Shown here in pieces: positions 44,886 to 56,175 of a DNA stretch of 64,000 nucleotides. Position 1 is the stretch's first letter. Each line of letters opens with the position of its first letter. The stretch is from positions 114,769 to 178,768 of the forward strand of contig NW_025938158.1 in assembly GCF_000764305.2 (NCBI RefSeq), in the 5' to 3' direction. Source of the stretch: Hyalella azteca (Eukaryota; Arthropoda; Malacostraca; Amphipoda; Hyalellidae). The translations under genes were made by a program, and so were the position numbers. A model generated the notes under the pieces. That model searched no databases. It had not been told where the DNA came from and saw only the letters and a program-made list of their open reading frames with translations.

Positions 44886-45023
44886 TCCCTCATCTGTGTT
44901 GGGCACGCGCGCGATTAAGTGGTCCGCTGAAGGTGGTTTGTTCTAACATACAGTATGTAGTTTGCTGCTAGACTGGGTCCCCGTATGTTGCCGGGGAATG
45001 CGTATGCAGCGTATGCTCAGACA

Positions 45024-45372
45024 TAGTTACGGTGGTCATAAGTACGGTGGTCGTATGTACGATGGCCGTATGAACGGTGGCCGTATGTACGGTGGTCGTA
45101 AGTACGAAAGTACGGTGGCCGTATGTACGGTGGTCGTAAGTACGAAAGTACGGTGGTCGTAAGTACGATGGTCGTAAATACGGTGGTCGTAAGTACGGTG
45201 GTCGTATGAACGGTGGTCGTAAGTACGATGATCGTAAGTACGGTGGTCGTATGAACGGTGGTCGTAAGTACGATGGTCGTAAGTACGATGGTCGTAAATA
45301 CGGTGGTCGTATGTACGATGGCCGTATGAATGGTGGTCGTATGAACGGTGGTCGTAAGTACAGTGGCCGTCG
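45024..45372. repeat. 15-bp minisatellite, about 22 copies
   Basis: TACGGTGGTCGTAAG with A/G and T/C variants. Confidence 0.95.
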
Positions 45373-45419
45373 TAAATTCTATAAGAGACCTTTAGTTAGG
45401 TAACTTACGACGCCGTAAT

Positions 45420-46370
45420 TATGTTTGAGTATGCGTTTTCAAGCTCAAGAAGTGAGTGGGCGTTATGGTCGGGTTATCGGTGGCCATCCAAATGTGGCTG
45501 ACTGTATATGCCATCAAGGTTGGCCACCGAAACGGCGACCGTGAATGCGCTACGGGAGGATCGCGTCCAATTTGATCTCATCTTCCCACTTTATTTTAAG
45601 CTTGACGTTACGTTTGCTTTCTTTATTATTAATTAATACGTCTTCCTTATATTAACATCGAGGAAATATTGTAGCCTGTTCGAGTTGAGTTCAACTCTCG
45701 TACAAAGCTTTCCTAAATTATTTCTCTAATATTAGAACTACGGAACTAAATTTTATTTGTACCTTCTTCATGTTCTGATGTTTATAAATTTATTCTTTAT
45801 TTGTTAATGCAGACCAAAATCTGCGCTCGTTTTCTCGAAGTAAGTTTTTATTCTGGAAGAAATGTTTGAATTTATTCTTTAACATTAAAATCGCGTCTGG
45901 CTCTCGGTTTGAAGATGTACCTACCAAATTATACCAAATTTCGCAGATGAAATTATATTCGACGTAAAAATGTACAAAAGCGTTATAAATTTGTACAATA
46001 TTGGATAAGAATAAGACCTGTACAAAAGCATTATAAATTTGTTACACACGTGAAGCCTATGCACTTACGAGTTGTGTTAAGGAAGTTTTTTGTTAACTAA
46101 TGTTATGTTTCCGGTGGCGGACATCTTCTGCCTAACTTGTAATCTTTACTTCCATCGTGTTGATTATCTTTAAATTATTATTTGTCGCATTCTTATCATG
46201 GTTAAACGTGTTATTGGCTGAAGGCTGCAATGCTGTATGAATAGAGCCTGCGAACACCCAGTCTTTTACTCACCTTCATTCACCAGCCCGCGTGGTAATG
46301 ACCTGGCTTAGTCGAGGTACGAAGGAAATAAATTCTGATATTGGTTGAGTAAGACATGGAAAAGGCTTAG
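45420..46370. other. Intergenic, no gene seen
   Basis: AT-rich. ATGGTCGGGTTATCGGTGGCCA at about 45464-45485 resembles ATGGCCGGGTTATCGGCGGCCA at about 43440-43461, a short dispersed repeat. No coding signal. Confidence 0.45.
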
Positions 46371-46371
46371 C

Positions 46372-46575
46372 CTTGAGGATGAGTAAGACAAAAAATCTTA
46401 ACCGTGAGGGCGAGTAAGAAAGAAAAATCTTAACCGTGAGGATGAGTAAGACAAAAAATCTTAACCGTGAGGACGAGTAAGAAAGAAAAATCTTAACCGT
46501 GAGGATGAGTAAGACAAAAAATCTTAACCGTGAGGACGAGTAAGAAAGAAAAAGCTTAACCGTGACGATGATTAA
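46372..46575. repeat. 31-32-bp minisatellite, about 6 copies
   Basis: CTTAACCGTGAGGATGAGTA with AGACAAAAAAT repeats. One further copy lies at 46950-47005, beyond two inserted dispersed elements. Confidence 0.92.
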
Positions 46576-46589
46576 GACAAAAAATATAA

Positions 46590-46713
46590 TTCAGTATTCA
46601 CTAGTGAGTGACAGAGAGCGAATTTCCTCGTCGACGAAAACGTGAAGTCACGGACGGACGAACATGGCAAGCACAATAGTGCATTTTTCCATAAATGAGA
46701 AAATGCGCTAAGA
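46590..46713 (-). mobile_element. (CCGT)n dispersed element
   Basis: TCACTAGTGAGTGACAGAGA at the left and GAGAAAATGCGCTAAGAA at the right. It interrupts the 31-bp array, so it inserted into it. Confidence 0.75.
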
Positions 46714-46876
46714 ATTCCGGTGCGCGTATTATTTATTTATTATGTCAATTATTTATGATGGCTGAGATCAAGACCTGGGTTATCTTACATATTTTCGGAA
46801 AGGCCAATCTTCGACCAATTTAAAACTATAATCTAGATCACGACACTCCAGAGTTCTCTTGAAATCAATGAACACG

Positions 46877-46948
46877 TTAAGTCACGGACAGACGGACATG
46901 GCGAGCACAATAGTGCATTTTTTCCATAAATGAGAAAATGCGCTAAAA
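46877..46948 (-). mobile_element. (CCGT)n dispersed element, partial
   Basis: AAGTCACGGACAGACGGACA at the left and CCATAAATGAGAAAATGCGC at the right. The CACTGCAGTGAG end is missing. Confidence 0.7.
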
Positions 46949-47221
46949 ATGCTTAACCGTGAGAATGAGTAAGACTTGAAGAAAGCTTAACAGTGAGGAT
47001 AAGTAAAACAAAAAAAACTCGGCCGAGGGCTGAGCAAATAAAAAATGAATAAATAGGTCGAGTTGAATTCCAAGAAAATGCTGCAGAGTCAGAGACGTGC
47101 GTCTCTCTACGATTCATAATTGTACGCCATTGCTTCAGTTTATCTTTAAACTCCAGTAAAAATTTAGCTTTCCTTTTGTTCAATCAAAATCTTGCGTATA
47201 CAAGAGGCGGCAAGCATGGTC

Positions 47222-47254
47222 TGTATTACATACAGACCGTGTCTGTATGTAATA
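47222..47254. repeat. Perfect inverted repeat
   Basis: TATTACATACAG and CTGTATGTAATA around a 7-base loop. Confidence 0.85.
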
Positions 47255-47689
47255 AACTTATGCTAAGTGCAGAAAATATTGTAAATATTCCAGGCAGTAG
47301 GTCTAGGGATCTTCAGTCTTTATGGCAGGATATATGGAGACAATCACTGTATTGATGGCTTGAAGATAATTAAAAACAATGGCTCTACAGAAACTTTGTT
47401 GCAGACAAAATTTGATGTTTTGTGAAGAAGCACGATGACAGATTTGCCTCTGAGTTTAGTACTTATACGAGTTATAAATGATCTGTTTACGGTTATCTAT
47501 TCGATAGCGTTCAATGTTTTCAGCATCAATAACAAATATTAGTTAATAATAAAGATTGTGAATGTATTACATAACCGTGCAGAGGTCGCCGGCACCAGCT
47601 GAGCCGCTGTGGCAACAATGCCACATAGACGTCGCCGGTGCCAGTAAACGTGTCACCTTATTGATAGGGGGGCCCCGGGGGGCGGCGCC

Positions 47690-47862
47690 CCGTCTACCAG
47701 CATGTCTATTATCACGTCTACCTACATCGTCTACCTTCCTCGTCTACCTGCCCCTGCCCGGTCTACACTCCCAGTCTACCTGCCCGGTCTACCCTCCCGG
47801 TCTACCCTCCCTGTCTACCCTCCCCGTCTACCTACCCGGTCTACCCTTCCCGTCTACCCTCT
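47690..47862. repeat. 13-14-bp minisatellite
   Basis: CCCGGTCTACCCTC and CCGTCTACC variants, about 13 copies, just after a GC palindrome (47660-47695). Confidence 0.88.
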
Positions 47863-48265
47863 TAAAATAATATATAATAAAATTAAAATAAATTGTGATT
47901 AACATAGAAAACGAAACAAACATAGATGAAAAGTAAGTTTTTTATTTTATTACGAAATTATCTGTTGAAAGAACGCAGTAAATAACTGTTAAAAACAAGA
48001 AAAAGATAGTGAAATTAATGATTTAATTTACTTATGATTTTACATGAACTAATTTAACGCTCTGTGCAGCACGAAGGACTGTTGTTCTAGTAATCTATTG
48101 AAAGCAATATGTTGTATTAAATTTATCAATATATTAATTTCATGATTCATTTATTAACCAAAGAAGAAATACAAGCAAGGAGTGAAGTAAATGGAAGTAA
48201 AGAGACCAACTAACTACACCGCTAATACAGGCATCAAAATAGAAGCAAATAAATATAAACTAATA

Positions 48266-48477
48266 CACTGTTAGAAAAAACGGTGAAAAAACGGTCCCAC
48301 CGGCATCCTAGTGGCCGGTCGCCCCGTGAAAATGAACGGTTTTGCCGTTTTTATCAGATGTTTTACGGATTTCTGGTGTTAAATTGGAATAAGAACGGTG
48401 AAACAGTGTTTCTTTTCACGTGCCGACCGGCCACTGAAATGCCGGTAATACCGTTAACGGTCATTTTTCTAACAGTG
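48266..48477. mobile_element. 212-bp MITE with TA duplication
   Basis: The terminal inverted repeats CACTGTTAGAAAAA and TTTTTCTAACAGTG are flanked by TA (48264-48265 and 48478-48479). The inner arms also pair: GGCCGGTCG and CGACCGGCC. It is non-coding, probably mobilised in trans by a Tc1/mariner-like transposase. Confidence 0.88.
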
Positions 48478-48842
48478 TACAGAGAATCAGAAGAAGCAAA
48501 GAATGAACTGAATAAGCTACATATTCTGAATAAGAGAATAAATTCAGAAGAAGAATTACAGAATAAATTCGATGAAGTGACGAAAGTTGAGGAAATTCAG
48601 AGCAAAAAGAGAATGTAAGGAAAGAAGAATGAAGAAAGAAGGAAGGAGTGAAGAAAACACACAACTTTCGTCACGCTCTGTGTGCTCAGACAGTGTGGGA
48701 ACTACTCCTGTGTGGTCTGTGTGTTGTATGTGTAGCGCACTAGTGTGTGATGTTGGTGTGTATGTTGGGTCTGTGTGTTGTATGTGTAATTGTATATACG
48801 CGCGTGCATATGTGTTCAGTTTTATTACTTGATTAATGAATT

Positions 48843-49037
48843 TGTATACCGTGTCTGTATACCGTGTCTGTATACCGTGTCTGTATACCGTGTCTGTATA
48901 CCGTGCCTGTACACCGTGTCTGTATACCGTGTCTGTATACCGTGTCTGTATACCGTGTCTGTACACCGTGTCTGTATACCGTGTCTGTATACCGTGTCTG
49001 TATACCGTGTCTGTACACCGTGTCTGTATACCGTGTT
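48843..49037. repeat. 13-bp minisatellite, about 15 copies
   Basis: TACCGTGTCTGTA, with CACCGTG and CTGTACA variants, in all frames open. Confidence 0.95.
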
Positions 49038-49317
49038 TTCCACCATACATATAGGCACTATATAGGAGCACTATACAAGCTCCCACACATTCATCGTGTG
49101 CATTAATTAAATACATGAATTATTTACCTTCCATCTTGCAAATATTTCTATGAACAAATTTTATCGATATTTACATGTATTATTTATATTATATTTGCCG
49201 AATGTTCTTATAAATACATTTTATCATCGACATTTAAATAAATGTTGTGACAATATTTCAGGGCCGGTGAGGCAAAAAAAGCCCTCAGGCGAATGTATGG
49301 GTCAATTTGTACGAAAA

Positions 49318-49356
49318 TATAACTCAGTACTTTTGCAGTGAGTGACAGAGAGCGGT
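49318..49356. mobile_element. (CCGT)n dispersed element, short remnant
   Basis: ATAACTCAGTACTTTTGCAG then TGAGTGACAGAGAGCG: only the outer end remains. Confidence 0.55.
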
Positions 49357-49892
49357 TGTGCACAACAAAGAAAGACCGTAAGTAAATATTTAGGAAAATG
49401 TGGCACAAAACTAGGTACAGTGGAAATTCGGGTGACCGTTCAAGTACACAGTTAAAGCCAAAAAAAAAAAATACTGAAATGTCCTCTTAGACGAGCAAAC
49501 TTGTTCAGATCAGACTTACACAAGGCAAAAAAGTGCGTCTGAATTTGGATAAAATTTCGCCTGTATTTCTGAGTGTTCACAAACGCCAGAGATATTGCGT
49601 ATCGTTTAATTGCAGCGAAGTTCCAGTGTTTCCCTCATTTATATATACTGTTCAAATATAAATGTTCTAAATTATATCTTGTATTCCAAAATAAAAAAAA
49701 ACTCGAACTCGGTCGAAAATTTTAAACTACACGAGAAGCTTGACCTCCGTGACCCCAATGACCCCGGCTCGGGTCACGAGGCGGGACGGTAAAACTGCCC
49801 GGACTAATGACCGGAACCTGGGCCTCCTGTGTCATCCACACAGAACACACGTGAGCTGTGTGGGGCACACAGCTCTGTTCGGAGGACCTGCA

Positions 49893-50661
49893 GGACAAGT
49901 ACACAGTCCATACAAGACATGTTACAGTCCATACAAGGCAGGTACACAGTCCATACAAGGCAAGTACACAGTCCATACAAGGCAAGTACACAGTCCATAC
50001 AAGGCAAGTACACAGTCCATACAAGGCATGTACACAGTCCATACAAGGCATGTACACAGTCCATAGAAGGCAAGTACACAGTCCATACAAGGCAAGTACA
50101 CAGTCCATACAAGGCAAGTACACAGTCCATACAAGGCAAGTACACAGTCCATACAAGGCAAGTACACAGTCCATACAAGGCAAGTACACAGTCCATACAA
50201 GGCAAGTACACAGTCCATACAAGGCAAGTACACAGTCCATACAAGGCAAGTACACAGTCCATACAAGGCAAGTACACAGTCCATACAAGGCAAGTACACA
50301 GTCCATACAAGGCAAGTACACAGTCCATACAAGGCAAGTACACAGTCCATACAAGGCAAGTACACAGTCCATACAAGGCAAGTACACAGTCCATACAAGG
50401 CAAGTACACAGTCCATACAAGGCAAGTACACAGTCCATACAAGGCAAGTACACAGTCCATACAAGGCAAGTACACAGTCCATACAAGGCAAGTACACAGT
50501 CCATACAAGGCAAGTACACAGTCCATACAAGGCAAGTACACAGTCCATACAAGGCAAGTACACAGTCCATACAAGGCAAGTACACAGTCCATACAAGGCA
50601 AGTACACAGTCCATACAAGGCAAGTACACAGTCCATACAAGGCAAGTACACAGTCCATACA
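49893..50661. repeat. 22-bp minisatellite, about 35 copies, very homogeneous
   Basis: GTACACAGTCCATACAAGGC with AA repeats almost without change to 50660, where an adaptor sequence cuts it off. The true array length is unknown. Confidence 0.97.
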
Positions 50662-50699
50662 CTGTCTCTTATACACATCTAGATGTGTATAAGAGACAG
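50662..50699. other. Nextera mate-pair junction adaptor (assembly artefact)
   Basis: CTGTCTCTTATACACATCT followed by its exact reverse complement: two Tn5 mosaic ends joined. This is library adaptor, not genome. Confidence 0.99.
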
Positions 50700-50775
50700 T
50701 CCCCATACCTCCTCCCCATACCTCCTCCCCCGAGAGATTCGGAAACAGTCGCCCATTGTTGCGTGACAGACGAGC

Positions 50776-50999
50776 AGTTGTCAGGTCTTGACGTGTGGTC
50801 AAGGCGCGTCAAGTGATGTGCAGTTGTCAGGTCTTGACGTATGGTCAAGGCGCGTCAAGTGACGTGCAGTTGTCAGGTCTTGACGTGTTGTCAAGGCGCG
50901 TCAAGTGACGTGCAGTTGTCACGTCTTGACGTGTGGTCAAGGCGCGTCAAGTGACGTGCAGTTGTCAGGTCTTGACGTGTGGTCAAGGCGCGTCAAGAC
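50776..50999. repeat. 46-bp minisatellite, left part
   Basis: CAGTTGTCAGGTCTTGACGT with GGTCAAGGCGCGTCAAGTGA, about 5 copies. It resumes after the gap at 51288. Confidence 0.95.
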
Positions 51000-51037
51000 C
51001 TGTCTCTTATACACATCTAGATGTGTATAAGAGACAG
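51000..51037. other. Nextera mate-pair junction adaptor (assembly artefact)
   Basis: The same 38-bp double mosaic end as at 50662. It is followed by an isolated 59-base sequence and the N gap. Confidence 0.99.
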
Positions 51038-51096
51038 CCGCTACTTTCCATGGTTTATATACTTGCGAGGGATAGAAAACTTTTTTGTGACGTGTC

Positions 51097-51287
51097 NNNN
51101 NNNNNNNNNNNNNNNNNNNNNNNNNNNNNNNNNNNNNNNNNNNNNNNNNNNNNNNNNNNNNNNNNNNNNNNNNNNNNNNNNNNNNNNNNNNNNNNNNNNN
51201 NNNNNNNNNNNNNNNNNNNNNNNNNNNNNNNNNNNNNNNNNNNNNNNNNNNNNNNNNNNNNNNNNNNNNNNNNNNNNNNNNNNNNNN
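51097..51287. other. Assembly gap, 191 N
   Basis: Undetermined bases inside the 46-bp minisatellite. Confidence 0.99.
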
Positions 51288-51492
51288 GTCAAGGCGCGTC
51301 AAGTGACGTGCAGTTGTCACGTCTTGACGTGTGGTCAAGGCGCGTCAAGTGACGTGCAGTTGTCACGTCTTGACGTGTGGTCAAGGCGCGTCAAGTGACG
51401 TGCAGTTGTCAGGTCTTGACGTGTGGTCAAGGCGCGTCAAGTGACGTGCAGTTGTCAGGTCTTGACGTGTGGTCAAGGCGCGTCAAGACGTG
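51288..51492. repeat. 46-bp minisatellite, right part
   Basis: The same unit as 50776-50999, about 4.4 copies. Confidence 0.95.
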
Positions 51493-51499
51493 CCAAGTG

Positions 51500-52160
51500 T
51501 TCATGTCGACGCTTCTTATCAGCGGCCGTATGGAGGGGGGGGGGGGGTGCGGGTGAGATAAGCGCTAACGGTCGCTCAATTATTCAGGTTTATTGTTCAA
51601 TAATTCAGTTATTGTTTTTTTTTTAATCAAGAGGTGATAGATCAGAGGCCGCTCAATTACAGGCGCGCTATCGGCGGCCAATTTGTAATCACGAACCAGA
51701 AGTAAATGAAAAGTAAAGTGACATTTTTATAGCTTTGTTTAAAAATTTTTTTGGCATAATAATGTGGTCGTAAATAAATGAATTTAGGATCAAAAATTTT
51801 AAATTAATTTGAAATAAATACAACAGAGCGCCAAACCATCCATCATAAACAATACTGATACACTATTTTCTCATGGACAATAATTGTTGATAATTATAAT
51901 AAATATTTAAAATGCAGCTGATGACAATACTAAATCAATTATAACGAATGACTAAATTGAAGCTGATAAGATGAATATTGAGTGAATTATAACGAATGAA
52001 TTATATTATATTATATGAATTATTATAAATTTATTATAAGGAGTGAATGAAGTGAAGCTGATGTAAATGTTAGATAAATTAACGCTCGACGAGGACCAAC
52101 CGAGGGCAGCGCGTGAGGGATGACACGTCATCCTTCTGACAGGCACGATCCTTCAACGAG
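51500..52160. other. Intergenic, no gene seen
   Basis: A G-run at 51534-51547, then AT-rich sequence. GAATTATAACGAATGA words recur loosely at 51940-52040. Confidence 0.5.
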
Positions 52161-52164
52161 ATTC

Positions 52165-53027
52165 GAGGGTAGGGGTAAGGGTAGGGTGAGGGTAGGGGTG
52201 AGGGTAGGGGTGAGGGTAGGGGTAAGGGTAGGGTGAGGGTAGGGTGAGGGTAGGGTTGAGGGTAGGGGTGAGGGTAGGGGTAAGGGTAGGGTGAGGGTAG
52301 GGTTGAGGGTAGGGGTGAGGGTAGGGGTAAGGGTAGGGTGAGGGTAGGGTGAGGGTAGGGTTGAGGGTAGGGGTGAGGGTAGGGGTAAGGGTAGGGTGAG
52401 GGTAGGGTTGAGGGTAGGGGTGAGGGTAGGGGTAAGGGTAGGGTGAGGGTAGGGTTGAGGGTAGGGGTGAGGGTAGGGGTAAGGGTAGGGTGAGGGTAGG
52501 GTTGAGGGTAGGGGTGAGGGTAGGGGTAAGGGTAGGGTGAGGGTAGGGTTGAGGGTAGGGGTGAGGGTAGGGGTAAGGGTAGGGTGAGGGTAGGGTTGAG
52601 GGTAGGGGTGAGGGTAGGGGTAAGGGTAGGGTGAGGGTAGGGTTGAGGGTAGGGGTGAGGGTAGGGGTAAGGGTAGGGTGAGGGTAGGGTTGAGGGTAGG
52701 GGTGAGGGTAGGGGTAAGGGTAGGGTGAGGGTAGGGTTGAGGGTAGGGGTGAGGGTAGGGGTAAGGGTAGGGTGAGGGTAGGGGTGAGGGTAGGGGTGAG
52801 GGTAGGGGTAAGGGTAGGGTGAGGGTAGGGTGAGGGTAGGGTTGAGGGTAGGGGTGAGGGTAGGGGTAAGGGTAGGGTGAGGGTAGGGTTGAGGGTAGGG
52901 GTGAGGGTAGGGGTAAGGGTAGGGTGAGGGTAGGGGTGAGGGTAGGGGTGAGGGTAGGGGTAAGGGTAGGGTGAGGGTAGGGTGAGGGTAGGGTGAGGGT
53001 AGGGTGAGGGTAGGGTGAGGGTAGGGT
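52165..53027. repeat. G-rich telomere-like minisatellite, 47-bp higher-order unit
   Basis: GGGTAGGGGTGAGGGTAGGG and GTAAGGGTAGGGTGA alternate for 860 bp. G-runs are all on the plus strand and could form G-quadruplexes. The unit is not the arthropod TTAGG. It is cut off by adaptor at 53028. Long Pro/Leu/Thr frames on the minus strand are read from it. Confidence 0.95.
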
Positions 53028-53065
53028 CTGTCTCTTATACACATCTAGATGTGTATAAGAGACAG
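53028..53065. other. Nextera mate-pair junction adaptor (assembly artefact)
   Basis: Third copy of the 38-bp double mosaic end. The two minisatellites on its sides are joined artificially. Confidence 0.99.
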
Positions 53066-53220
53066 CCCTAGTGCTAGTAAAACGAACCCCAGTGCTAGTA
53101 AAACGAACCCTAGCGCTAGTAAAACGAACCCTAGTGCTAGTAAAACGAACCCTAGCGCTAGTAAAACGAACCCTAGCGCTATTAAAACGAACCCTAGCGC
53201 CAGTAAAACGAACTCAAACA
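53066..53220. repeat. 21-bp minisatellite, about 7 copies
   Basis: CCCTAGCGCTAGTAAAACGA repeats every 21 bp. AGCGCT is a small palindrome in each unit. Confidence 0.95.
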
Positions 53221-53526
53221 AAAATCAGACAAACTCCAACGAAAGAAATACAATATCATTATAAATAATTATATCTCTCACATGTAAGCAAGAGTGATAA
53301 TTATAACTGGGAGAGAAATGATAAAAGCGAGAGGTTATACACGTACAGATACGAGATACCGTAATTGCACATACGGTGCCTGCAGCGGTGAAGGGTATGT
53401 ATGTATATCTTCAACATAATGTCAGCCAATGGGATAGATCAGTGCTACAGGGATAGTCTAATTAAATTAAAGATCTATTCCATTTACCTTGTGATCTCCA
53501 TTACTCAGGTATATACCATTAAAATA

Positions 53527-54500
53527 TAGTTCTCCACCACTAAGTATTATTTATATTGGTTCTCCACCACTAAGTATTTTAGTATAGGTTCTCCACCACT
53601 AAGTATTATTTTGGTTGGTTTTCCACAACTAAGTATGTTTTAGATGAATTCTCCACCACTAAGTATTTTTTAGATTGATTCTCCGCCATTAACTATTTTT
53701 TAGATTGATTCTCCACCACTAAGTATTATTTAGATTGATTCTCCACCACTACGTATTTTTTAGATTGATTCTCCACCACTAAGTATTTTTTAGATTGATT
53801 CTCCGCCATTAACTATTTTTTAGATTGATTCTCCACCACTAAGTATTATTTATATTGGTTCTCCACCACTAAGTATTTTTAGATTGGTTCTCCACCACTA
53901 AGTATTATTTTGATTGGTTTTCCACCACTAAGTATGTTTTAGATTAGTTCTCCACCACTAAGTATGTTTTAGATTAGTTCTCCACCACTAAGTATGTTTT
54001 AGATTAGTTCTCCACCACTAAGTATTTTTTAGATTGTTTCTCCACCACTAAGTATTTTTTAGATTGATTCTCCACCACTAAGTATTTTTTAGATTGATTC
54101 TCCACCACTAAGTATTTTTTAGATTGATTCTCCACCACTAAGTATTATTTAGATTGCTTCTCCACCACTAAGTACTATTAAGATTGCTTCTCCATCACTA
54201 AGTATTACTTAGATTGCTTCTCCATCACTAAGTATTACTTAGATTGCTTCTCCACCACTAAGTATTATTTAGATTACTTCTCCGTCACTAAGTATTATTT
54301 AGATTGCTTCTCCACCACTAAGTATTATTTAGATTACTTCTCCGTCACTAAGTATTATTTAGATTAGTTCTCCACCACTAAGTATTATTTAGATTGCTTC
54401 TCCACCACTAAGAATTATTTAGATTACTTCTCCGTCACTAAGTATTATTTAGATTGCTTCTCCATCACTAAGTATTATTTAGCTCCATCACTTAGGTATT
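53527..54500. repeat. 30-bp minisatellite, about 32 copies
   Basis: TTCTCCACCACTAAGTATTA with TTTAGATTG. Variants cluster (for example CTCCGTCACT at 54280-54440), a sign of local expansion. Confidence 0.96.
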
Positions 54501-54691
54501 ATTAATTTTATCCACACCGAGCCCCAACACCTGCGCTGTCGCGTGCGCTAAACATGTCGCAAAAAGCGCCCGCATTTCTGCGCGGATCGTAAAGCGGTGG
54601 GCGCTGAGGCGGGTCCTTTGTAGCGTCCCGTGGGCGCCATGAAGTTGGGGACTGGCGGACCATGGGCGCCATATAGGGAGGAGGGTAAACT

Positions 54692-55880
54692 AGAGAGGGG
54701 TTAACTGGTGAGGGGTAAACTGGTGAGGGGTAAACTGAAGAGGGGTAAACTGGTGAGGGGTAAACTGGTGATGAGTAAACTAGTGAGGGGTCAACTGGTG
54801 AGGGGTTAAGTAGTGAGGGGTGAACTGGTGAGGGGTAATCTAGTGAGGGGTAAACTGGTGAGAGGTAAAGTAGTGAGGGGTAAACTAGTGAGGGGTAAAC
54901 TGGTGAGGGGTAAACTAGTGAGGGGTGAACTAGTGAGGGTTAACTAGTGAAGGGTAAACTAGTGAGGGGTAAACTCGTGACGGGTAAACTGGTGAGAGGT
55001 AAACTAGTGACGGGTAAACTGGTGAGAGGTAAACTAGTGACGGGTAAACTGGTGAGGGGTAAACTGGTGAGGGGTAAACTGGTGAGGGGTAAACTCGTGA
55101 CGGGTAAACTGGTTAGAGGTAAACTAGTGACGGGTAAACTGGTGAGGGGTAAACTGGGGTAAACTAATGAAGGGCAAACTGGTGAGAGGTAAACTAGTAA
55201 GAGGTAAACTGGTGAGGGGTAAACTGGTGAGGGGTAAACTCGTGACGGGTAAACTGGTTAGAGGTAAACTAGTGACGGGTAAACTGGTGAGGGGTAAACT
55301 AGTGAGGGGTAAACTAATGAAGGGCAAACTGGTGAGAGGTAAACTAGTAAGAGGTAAACTAGTGACGGGTAAATTGGTGAGGGGTAAAGTAGTGAGGGGT
55401 AAACTGGTGAGGGGTAAGCTAGGGAGGGGTAAACTAGTGAGGGGTAAACTGGTGAGGGGTAAACTAGTGAGGGGTAAACTGGTGAGGAGTAAACCGGTGA
55501 GGGGTAAACTGGTGAGGGGTAAACCAGAGAGGGGTAAACCAGTGAGGGGTAAAGTAGTGAGGGGTAAGCTGGTGAGGGGTAAACTGGTTAGGGGTAAACC
55601 AGTGAGGGGTAAAGTAGTGAGGGGTAAACTGGTGAGGGGAAAACTGGTTAGGGGTAAGCTAGGGAGGGGTAAACTAGTGAGGGGTAAACTGGTGAGGGGT
55701 AAACTAGTGAGGGGTAAACTAGTGAGGGGTAAGCTAGGGGGGGGTGGTAAACTAGTGAGGGGTAAGCTAGTGAGGGGTTAACTCGTGAGGGTAAATTGGT
55801 GAGGGTAAATTAGTTAGGGGTAAACTAGCAAGGGGTAAACTAGCAAGGGGTAAACTAGTGAGATGTAAACTAGTGAGGGG
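54692..55880. repeat. 15-bp minisatellite, about 79 copies
   Basis: GGGGTAAACTGGTGA and variants over 1.2 kb. Long Lys/Gly/Leu/Arg frames on the plus strand arise from it. Confidence 0.97.
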
Positions 55881-56034
55881 TAATGAGTGGCATATAAAGG
55901 TTGGTTATCGACGGAATTTGATTGACACTTGATTTCTTAGGGACGTCGTGTAGAGGAGCCATATATCTGGACGTAGTATGTGTATAGGTGGAGTATATGC
56001 GTCTAAGTTTTCGGCCGAACATGGGCGGATTATT

Positions 56035-56175
56035 AGTGCCCTGTAGGCGAGCTATCTGCGCCCCAAAGGAGAGTTATCGGCACCCTATGGGAGATTTATC
56101 GGCGCCCTATAGGGGATTTATCGGCGCCCTATAGGAGATTTATCGGAGCATGGGTGAGTTATCGGCGTCTCGTAT
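56035..56175. repeat. About 24-bp tandem repeat
   Basis: TTATCGGCGCCCTATAGGAG units, about 5 copies. GGCGCC is palindromic. Confidence 0.85.

Noticed and set aside
49722..50802. Long open frames (246-332 codons) on both strands
   Set aside because: They are the 22-bp minisatellite read in all frames; 22 bp has no stop in several registers. Their ends run into adaptor sequence.
50933..51398. Frames containing X residues around the gap
   Set aside because: They cross 191 N bases and an adaptor and carry no information.
52079..53044. Two Pro/Thr/Leu-rich minus-strand frames of over 300 codons
   Set aside because: Pure translation of the G-rich minisatellite; the start residues (MCIRD, MYKRQ) come from the Nextera adaptor.
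53527..54500. CRISPR-like array of 30-bp repeats
   Set aside because: Units are directly tandem with no unique spacers, and the genome is eukaryotic.
54947..55781. Lys/Gly/Leu/Arg repeat frame of about 200 codons
   Set aside because: Open only because the 15-bp unit is a multiple of three without stops; copies with indels shift it randomly.
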